NCBI GenBank assembly: GCA_002633005.1
Contig: NMRA01000273.1
Location: 313,555 to 377,554 of the forward strand
Length of the DNA: 64,000 nucleotides
Direction: 5' to 3'
Source of the DNA: Phoronis australis
Taxonomy: Eukaryota; Phoronida; Phoronidae
Below are positions 57,081 through 64,000 of this stretch, in pieces. The position numbers and the translations under genes are program-made. Numbering within the stretch: position 1 is the stretch's first letter; the number at the start of each line of letters is the position of its first letter. The notes under the pieces were generated by a model. It saw only the letters and a list, made by a program, of their open reading frames with translations. It was not told where the DNA came from and did not search any database.

Positions 57081-57173
57081 TATCTAGAGCCTCGTGGATT
57101 TTGTAGAATTATCACCCTTGGGGCTGACGCCCCTCGGGCGATAATTCTCCAAAATCCACTCGGGCTCTAGATA
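57081..57173. mobile_element. 93-bp foldback element
   Basis: The left arm TATCTAGAGCCTCGTGGATT..GAATTATCACCCTTGGGGC pairs with the right arm GCCCCTCGGGCGATAATTCT..GGGCTCTAGATA around a TGAC loop. The 44-45-base arms have only a few mismatches. A smaller palindrome, ATGTAATAA...TTTATTACAT, follows at about 57196-57218. Confidence 0.85.
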
Positions 57174-57219
57174 ACGGGGGATAACGACTTCGCCATGTAA
57201 TAATCTATATTTATTACAT

Positions 57220-60200
57220 CCGAAAATTTCAAATTTCAGTTGATCCATTCTAGTTGTTTTATTTACCGATTTATATTCTTCATTTCATGAAACAATAGTA
57301 TCCTTGGGAGGATCTGGATGGCCTTATTTAGTTTCAGATATATTTTCTATGATACTTTTTCTGATGTTTAGAATCATGCCCAACTTATTTTCCTAACCTC
57401 AAAGATATTGTTGAGGCTGTGCTGACATTTGCCCACAATATTGTACATTCGAGGAATTGCCATGTTAGATCTATGATTACACAAAACTGTGCTGTTGTTA
57501 GTCAAGACTCTCCTGAGATTTTAAAGCCACTCTCCTGACATCAGATCGAATCAGTGCCATAATTTTCCATTATTTTCTCTCCAAGTGCCTTTTGACTGGA
57601 TGCTTCATAGGCTTGAGTGGTGATTGGATGAAGATTTGTTTTGTCATTCAGTACTGTGTGTGTTGTTTAAATTAAGCCATGTTAAGGCAATTGAGCCTGC
57701 ATGCAGTGTTCTACTTCAATATTTGTTTAACGTTTTTTCCCTGAATTGGTGAACAAATTCATCTAACTAACAATGTGCTGTGGGAAGGCTGTTGTGGAAT
57801 GTATTGGAATAGTTTTGTGGAGGATGTATATATTCAAATCAGCCAGTCGCGCCACTGTTTGAATTAGGTGTGATGTCTTTTGAAGGGCTAAAGATGATTC
57901 ACATTATAATATCACAGGGAAGACATTTAATAATTTTTTAAAACATTGCCAAAAGTCGGACTTGGAATCTGTTGTGTGTAAGAATCGCGTTATATGAACT
58001 AGATTTAGTGTGCACTTAGTTGCTGCTCGTGTATCTCAGTTATTGTCACTAACCACCGCCATCTGGTGACAAATTGTATTTGCTGGTGTGTGTCCAAATT
58101 TTACTTAGATCTCGTTCAGGTACTAGCTAAATCACCGTCATTTTCACAAGCACTTTGGCTTAAGGAGCAGACTTAAACGTCAGTAATGTGAGTGAATGGT
58201 TGCAAGTCCAAAGGTGGTCTTTGCTATGCTTTACTGGCACTTTGAATTACCGTCAAAATTACTGGGTTTTTCACAAGCACTTTTGTAGCGAGGCCCGACT
58301 CGCTTCAAATGTCCCACTTGTGCATGGTGAATTCATGACAGAGTGAATGTACTTTGACATTGATTCTTGTTATGAAAGAGTGCGGGTGGCCAGAAAGCAA
58401 TAACTGCTGGTGAAAATGATTCTTTGGTGGCAGCACCCTTCTCTGGCCTGAATGCTGGCAATTGAATTAATTGCTAAGTGAAGACTTTTTTGACGTGGAA
58501 TCTTTCAAAAGCTGATATTAATTGGCAGGAATTCAAACCAGAAACGCCACAGATGAAGTTTTTGTTTTTTACACGTGGGCGTGGGCAAGTCAAGTTTCTC
58601 AACACCAAGAGCTTAAGGGAATAATAGATAATACATTCTTTATCTGACCAGATAAGCAGGCAGTTGGATTGACGTCACAAGTATTACATTCACAAGCAGT
58701 GACCTTTAAAGCCCTGTCAATTTGATTCAACAGACCAGTGAGCCTGTGCTTGTTAGATGTGCTGTTGTCATAGAAACATTTCTGCCCAACTTCTGTAGTA
58801 ACATTGATGGGGAAACTATCTGCACTTTTCTAAACGGAAAAGAATGATTTGAAGTGGGGTTTGATCGTCAGGAAGCTTTTCTTTGTGCTGTTGTGTTCAG
58901 TATGCTGTGCCACAATGGCCAGTTGATCCCTAATCGGGACTAGGCCTGTATAACATCGCAGGCAAAAACCAAGGTGTTATCTGGTGGGAAATTGTTGAGT
59001 TTGTACTGAGAAACTGCTAGTGAGAAATGATTGTGAATGGGGTGTATCAGATTTTGTGACCAAGCTGTTACCTGAGGTAATGCAGACAGGTCACTTAATC
59101 TTCTTTTAACTTGCGTAGGACCCTATCCATAAGAGTGTGCCTTCAGCCAAATGTCCACAAAACTATGAAATGTAACTCTGTAAAAGTGGACAGCCTGCTG
59201 AATCTGACTTTTGGCATTATACCATTCTGCCATTGAGTGGGTCAGATGAACCGGCCATAGGTTATTGCTTGAGATAAGGCTCTGCAAGTTGGCATTAAGT
59301 CACACCTTGTCATTTTATTCGCTGAGCACGGTCTCTAGCAGGAATGAGCTGTTTGTTCCTTGCAAGATCAAAAATCACTTCTCATGTGAGAAAGCAACAA
59401 GTTGAAACCAGTTTTATAGCTGTAAATGATCTAAAAGAAAAATTTAGTTTCTTTGACAGAACGCTGGTTTATTGCCACTTTAGTTATAGGTAAACCTCCA
59501 GTATGCATTGTAGACTAAATAATGCATTTTCTGGGAACATTTACAGCTGCATTTTGGTCTGTTTAGCTAGCTGAAAACGAAAATCAAATTGAGGGGGTTG
59601 TTAATCTCAAAATTTGTTTTATAATATTAACTTATGGTGATAGGATTCTGTTTCCCAATTTGGCCATGTGCACATTGTGGTTGTACTGTCAAAGATAATA
59701 AAATATTACATAGCTGGCAGAAACCATTCCATGGAAATAATCAGAAAATCACATTAAGTAAGAGGAAACAATACTGTTCATGCTGCAGAATTCTACCATG
59801 TCCTTTTAGGGGAACATTGAAAAGTGCAGCTATTCCGAGTAAAAAATTTTAGAGCGAAAGTGAAACTCGGCAGTATTAGGTTGGATGGCAGTGGTGCAAC
59901 ATCAAAAATAAAAATAAAGTTGTGTTTATCTTGAGAAATGTGTAGTGTGTTAGAAAAGAATCGTCACATGAGACAATAAGCTTTGACTAAGTTGATTTGC
60001 CTTAAAATTCATTAACATAATTAATAAAGGACATAAACAGTGTTCATAATGTAGTTACGTATCATTACTGAGTTGTCACAGTTTTAAATAGCTTATTTTC
60101 TGATCATTACTTGTTCACTGTCTTGAAGCTTAACTGCTGCCAGTGGCCTCCAGGTTGTAATTGATACCATCCAGCTTGAGTTCTATGTTTATGCATTGTG

Positions 60201-61190
60201 GGTCATGGTAGGATCATGGATGAAAGATTTTGTGTGCAAACAACATGATGTGGAATGAGTGCAAAACTAGTTCCCAGAAGACCTGTCTATAATTTTGTGG
60301 TTTTTTGGGTCTTTATATTTAACTTAATTTTGGATGGTCTTTTAGACCCCCAAATTGAGTTTGGTTCAGTTTGCTGACAACCTGTGCGCTAGTTGACACC
60401 CTGGGCCATTGCAATGGGATCAGTGTTTTTGATTTAAAAGGGACATCATTAGCTGCCATAAACGGAAAGCAGTGTGCATTTAAAAATAAAATTTTATGCT
60501 TTTGGGGTTATTTGTGGTTTACGGAACCTTGCAAAACAGCTGTTTGTACTAGAGCTGATAAAAGCAAATTAATACATGCTATTGAGCTGTAGTTGCATAT
60601 GATTATGCTAATAAGTCATTGTGGATGATTTTTTGCTTTGTGTATAAACTTTGTTGGAGGTTTTGATCAAAGTTTTGATTTTCATAACTACATGCTGACC
60701 CTCACGTCCACATGTAGATGAGTTTGTCTGCATACATAAGTTAATAAAGGTTTGCAAAACCTTTTTGTCAGTCTTTATTTCCTAGTAACCAACTCCCCGA
60801 ACAGAAATAAATGACACTTCAAGTAGTGACTGTAATTGGGGCACTCAAAAGTCAAGGTGCATGAGCTTCAAGACGAGCATAGGTGCTTAAAACAAAATTT
60901 TTGAGTAGTCAAGGGTGGGCGTGTATCCAAACCTTCGATTGGGTTAATGCCCAGGACGCCGTACAAAATTTAAAACCAAAAAATATTTGATTTGATGTGT
61001 TTCATGAATAAATGAAAAAATACTCCTTTTTTACCGCATTGTGTTCTGAATTGTCGAGGTTTTTTAGTAGGAACACTCTTAAGTGTTCTTCAGCTTCGCT
61101 TCTAAAATATGTAGTGATATTTATTGTGCTTATTACGTAATCAATGGAACCTTATTTTAAAACCATTAATCCCGAGTCTTGCGTTACTTT
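57220..61190. other. Intronic non-coding stretch
   Basis: No further Ig or FN3 exon recognised. A CTCF-like site on the minus strand at 58053-58070 (TCACCAGATGGC core) lies outside repeat E. Frames at 59634-59852 and 60371-60592 lack motifs. Confidence 0.4.
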
Positions 61191-61195
61191 AACCC

Positions 61196-61268
61196 ACCAA
61201 TACTGCGGAGTTAGTTTAGTGGGAAAACCCGTCCAGTACTGCAGAGTTTGTTCAGTGGGAAAACCTAA
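61196..61268. repeat. Two-copy ~36-bp tandem repeat
   Basis: CCAATACTGCGGAGTTAGTT and CCAGTACTGCAGAGTTTGTT, each followed by (T/C)AGTGGGAAAACC. A third partial, ACTGCGGAGTTATG, is at about 61306. Confidence 0.8.
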
Positions 61269-61329
61269 CTCCCAGCATTGTAACCCTTCAAATGGGGTGG
61301 ATTACACTGCGGAGTTATGAAACCCCCCT

Positions 61330-63405
61330 ACAATGGGAAAGTTTAGCTCCACTTGGATGGTAGTTATCACAAAAACATGTAGTTGAGAATCAACTACACC
61401 ATGTGGCGTTTAATCACTAGAACCAGCGTGGTAGTGTGGATGTCGTTACCAGAGATGAGTTAGTGAGAAATGTTAATGGGAGTTTTGATAGAGTTGTAAG
61501 AGACCGTAGTTTCGCTAATGGAAAAGTGAAGCGATCAATGTTTCCCTGAATGTGGTTTTAACCATAATAATTAGTAGTTCCTAGATGTATACCTACTGAT
61601 CCCAACCCTCCATGGCCTTGTAGTGTTATGCTGTCCAGTAACTACTTTTAACCCATTCCCTGAGGTAACTGTTACATGGCGTGTTGGCAAATATCAATGT
61701 TTTGTGATTCTGCTATTAACCAAGTTATCGAAAATCGCCATGTGCACAGTGTGGTTTAAAGTGGAGTCTTTTTCACAAGGGATTCGGGGAAGTATGGATG
61801 TGTTAATCAGTTTCAAACTAGTTATTTACACATGGTGTAGTAGGCTAGCGATGACTGTGAAATCTAGTATGGATTGACTTTTCAGCTTGGTGACCATGGT
61901 GGATTGTGCTCTTCTGTGCCACTTTGTTATAAATGTGTTCCAAGATGTTCAATTGGAATTGCATGAAAGAGCTGAGCTGAAGTCCCACATTCAAATCTAG
62001 AACAATGCAGAATGGGAGAAAATGAGAAAATGCGGAACTGAGGCAATATCAACTGATGAAAAAACTTTGAGTGGCCGGCATTAACTTTCCACGGTTAGAA
62101 ATAGTGAATTTCTCAGTTTTATAATTGTTCATAGGTTCTAAAGGGAAGGCAACCATATGTAGTCATTTTTGGTTAAGACACGATTTCCTGGTTATCCTAG
62201 ACAAATATTGAAAATAAACCAAGTTTCCTCAATTCCAAGCAATTCTTTATCATGACCATGTCATTCTGGAAGTGTCGTTCGGAGCTCATATCATTTCCTG
62301 CCATTTTTGTTTTTGTGATGGTTCATTGTGAACATCAGTGGATTGTGGACTATTTACCAAAAATTGTTGTAATTAGATGCCTTTGACAAGTATTCTCAGA
62401 CAACCAGAGATTGGACAAGAAACTCGAGTTGGTTTTTAAACTTCTGTTTGATCTGCAATAGATAGGAAATGGGTTGAATTGATGACCATAATTTTAGAGT
62501 CTAATGATGGAGAAATGGTAGACAGCGGAATCGTCAGGAAGGGGGCCTGTTTGAGTGCACCGAAATACGCGGAGGCTAAAAATGTATTGGTTTGGACAGC
62601 AATCAAGCTTAATGAATGTGTTGGGGAATGTAGTTGTTGTAGTGAGTATGATGAGCTAAAATACTGCTGGAAAAGACACATGTGCTGGGTTGGAGCATCA
62701 CGGACACATGCTGTGAAGCTATGCTGATGCTGGTCTTGGACTTGGTGTGGGAACTGATCACTTGCACCACTCGCTACTACTTATGTTTCAAAAAGCACTT
62801 GAAGCAAGTGATGCCTGAATTGAAAAGGAATATATCCACAGTGTGACATTCTCCAGAACATGTTTTGGATATACTTTCGTGATCTGTGCATGTGCGTCCC
62901 TTTTGTGATCTGTCATGATAAGATATGCTTGCCACTCATGTGGTTTGGAAGGCAACACTGTGTTCGTTCTCGAAAAGCCAACTCAGATGGATGTTGCCAT
63001 TCACTGGAAATTGGTGAAATCGAATGTGTATACTCTTTGGGAACTCAATATGTGCAAATTTGACACCCGTGACTCAGCTTGAAGTAGAGCATAAAGGCTT
63101 TTAAAAATCTTAGTTTCTGTATCTACTTATATTTTACATCAAAGAGTAGGTCCAGATTGGTGTGAAGGTGTTCAAACATCGGAGGAGGCATCAACATCAT
63201 GTGAAATTGATCCGGAACTATTTTAATTAAGTTAACCACAAATATAGTCCATGTCCATGTATCCGTTTTTAATCGGATACAAAGGTTGGTTTTTCATGTG
63301 TAATAAATAGTGTGGCAAGCCTTGGCCTGTAGTTAGTGCTGGTCTGTGTTTGTTTTAAAGTTATCACAAAGTTTTACAATGGATTAGACAGGAACCAAAG
63401 GTATA
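61330..63405. other. Intronic non-coding stretch
   Basis: Nothing supported. The overlapping opposite-strand frames at 62436-62727 and the frame 61623-61877 have no domain features. Confidence 0.4.
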
Positions 63406-63474
63406 GTGGATAGCAAATGGCTACCGAGACAGTCATTTTTTGCACTCAAGCAAGAGGATATCACCAAGATATTG

Positions 63475-64000
63475 AAGTCAAAATTACCGTCCGACAATAT
63501 CTCCAAGATATTGAAGTCAAAATACTGTCGTAAGGTGATACCACCAATGTACAGAAGTCAAAATACCCTCACTATATACCACCAAGATACTGAAGTCAAA
63601 ATACCGTTACAAGATGATACTTTCAAGATATCGAAGTCAAAATACCGTCGCAAGGTGATAAAACCATGGTACAGACATCAAAATGATACATCCAAAATAC
63701 TAAAGTCAAAATACCGTTACAAGATGATACTTTTAAGATATCGAAGTCAAAATACCGTCGCAAGGTGATAAAACCATGGTACAGACATCAAAATGATAAT
63801 CCAAAATACTAAAGTCAAAATACCGTTGCTAGATGATACTTCCAAGATACTGAAGTTAAAATACCGTCGCATGGTAATACCATCAAGGTACAGAAGTCAA
63901 AATACTGTGGCAATATGATACCACCAAGGTACAGAAGTCAAAATACCGTCGCAATATGATGCCACCTAGATACAGAAGTCAAAATACCATCGCAATATGA
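63475..64000. repeat. 41-bp minisatellite with ~110-bp higher-order unit, runs off the window
   Basis: AAGTCAAAATACCGTCGCAA, then GGTGATACCACCAAGGTACAG makes a 41-bp unit. Unit starts are 63475, 63514, 63555, 63593, 63634, 63675, 63703, 63744, 63785, 63812, 63853, 63894, 63935 and 63976. In 63593-63811 the pattern 41+41+27/28 repeats twice as a ~110-bp higher-order unit with nearly identical copies. The frame 63406-63768 inside is a by-product. Confidence 0.93.

Noticed and set aside
61623-61877. Frame with EVTVTWRVGKYQC that recalls an Ig strand
   Set aside because: No second cysteine motif or flanking splice sites in phase 1; not accepted as the second Ig exon.
63406-63768. 120-codon frame
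   Set aside because: Most of it is the 41-bp minisatellite, whose length is not a multiple of three, so the protein is not a true repeat protein.
1-64000. CRISPR arrays, operons, ribosome binding sites, rRNA genes, riboswitches
   Set aside because: The window is animal nuclear DNA with spliceosomal introns. The tandem repeats seen have no spacer pattern of CRISPR type, and no rRNA-like sequence was noticed.

Overview
The window is animal nuclear DNA: roughly 38% G+C by eye, sparse genes split by GT-AG introns, and many dispersed repeats. The mix of transposon relics (P-element-like, Mutator-like, piggyBac-like, RTE-type and CR1/L2-type LINE ends) with a chordate-like SAC3D1 and a DCC/neogenin-like Ig exon suggests a marine deuterostome invertebrate (hemichordate, echinoderm or cephalochordate). 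That assignment is inference. Single N bases (3018, 26079, 28864, 57080) point to a draft assembly.

Layout. 0-3.5 kb: two decayed P-element/THAP9-type transposase copies on the + strand. 4.2-6.3 kb: a two-exon, frameshifted zinc-finger/transposon-type gene on the - strand. 7.4-8.2 kb: an intact 264-aa ORF1-like protein of a non-LTR retrotransposon with no reverse transcriptase beside it. 10.0-15.1 kb: the best gene of the window, a complete seven-exon SAC3D1 orthologue on the - strand (346 aa, every splice junction in frame). 16.1-16.55 kb: a long near-perfect hairpin built of ~21-bp repeats. 17.7-28.9 kb: short foldback/MITE-like repeats, a G+C-rich stretch of unknown origin and two LINE 3' ends.

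30.07-54.73 kb: two exons of a receptor gene on the + strand, a signal-peptide exon and a DCC/neogenin-type first Ig-domain exon. They join in phase across a ~24-kb intron; the rest of the gene lies beyond the right edge. The intron holds a Mutator-like relic, about 4 kb of a repeat family with ~146-bp periodicity whose units carry CTCF-like motifs all in one orientation, a THAP-containing element with 20-bp inverted ends, and a piggyBac-type element with TTAA duplications nested in an older repeat.

54.8-64.0 kb: second intron of the same receptor gene, with a pair of 428-bp direct repeats, a 93-bp foldback element, and a 41-bp minisatellite running off the right end.

Only SAC3D1 and the receptor exons look like host genes under selection. 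Nearly everything else recognisable is transposon-derived. The most distinctive observations are the co-oriented CTCF-like array, the 172-bp-arm hairpin and the nested piggyBac.
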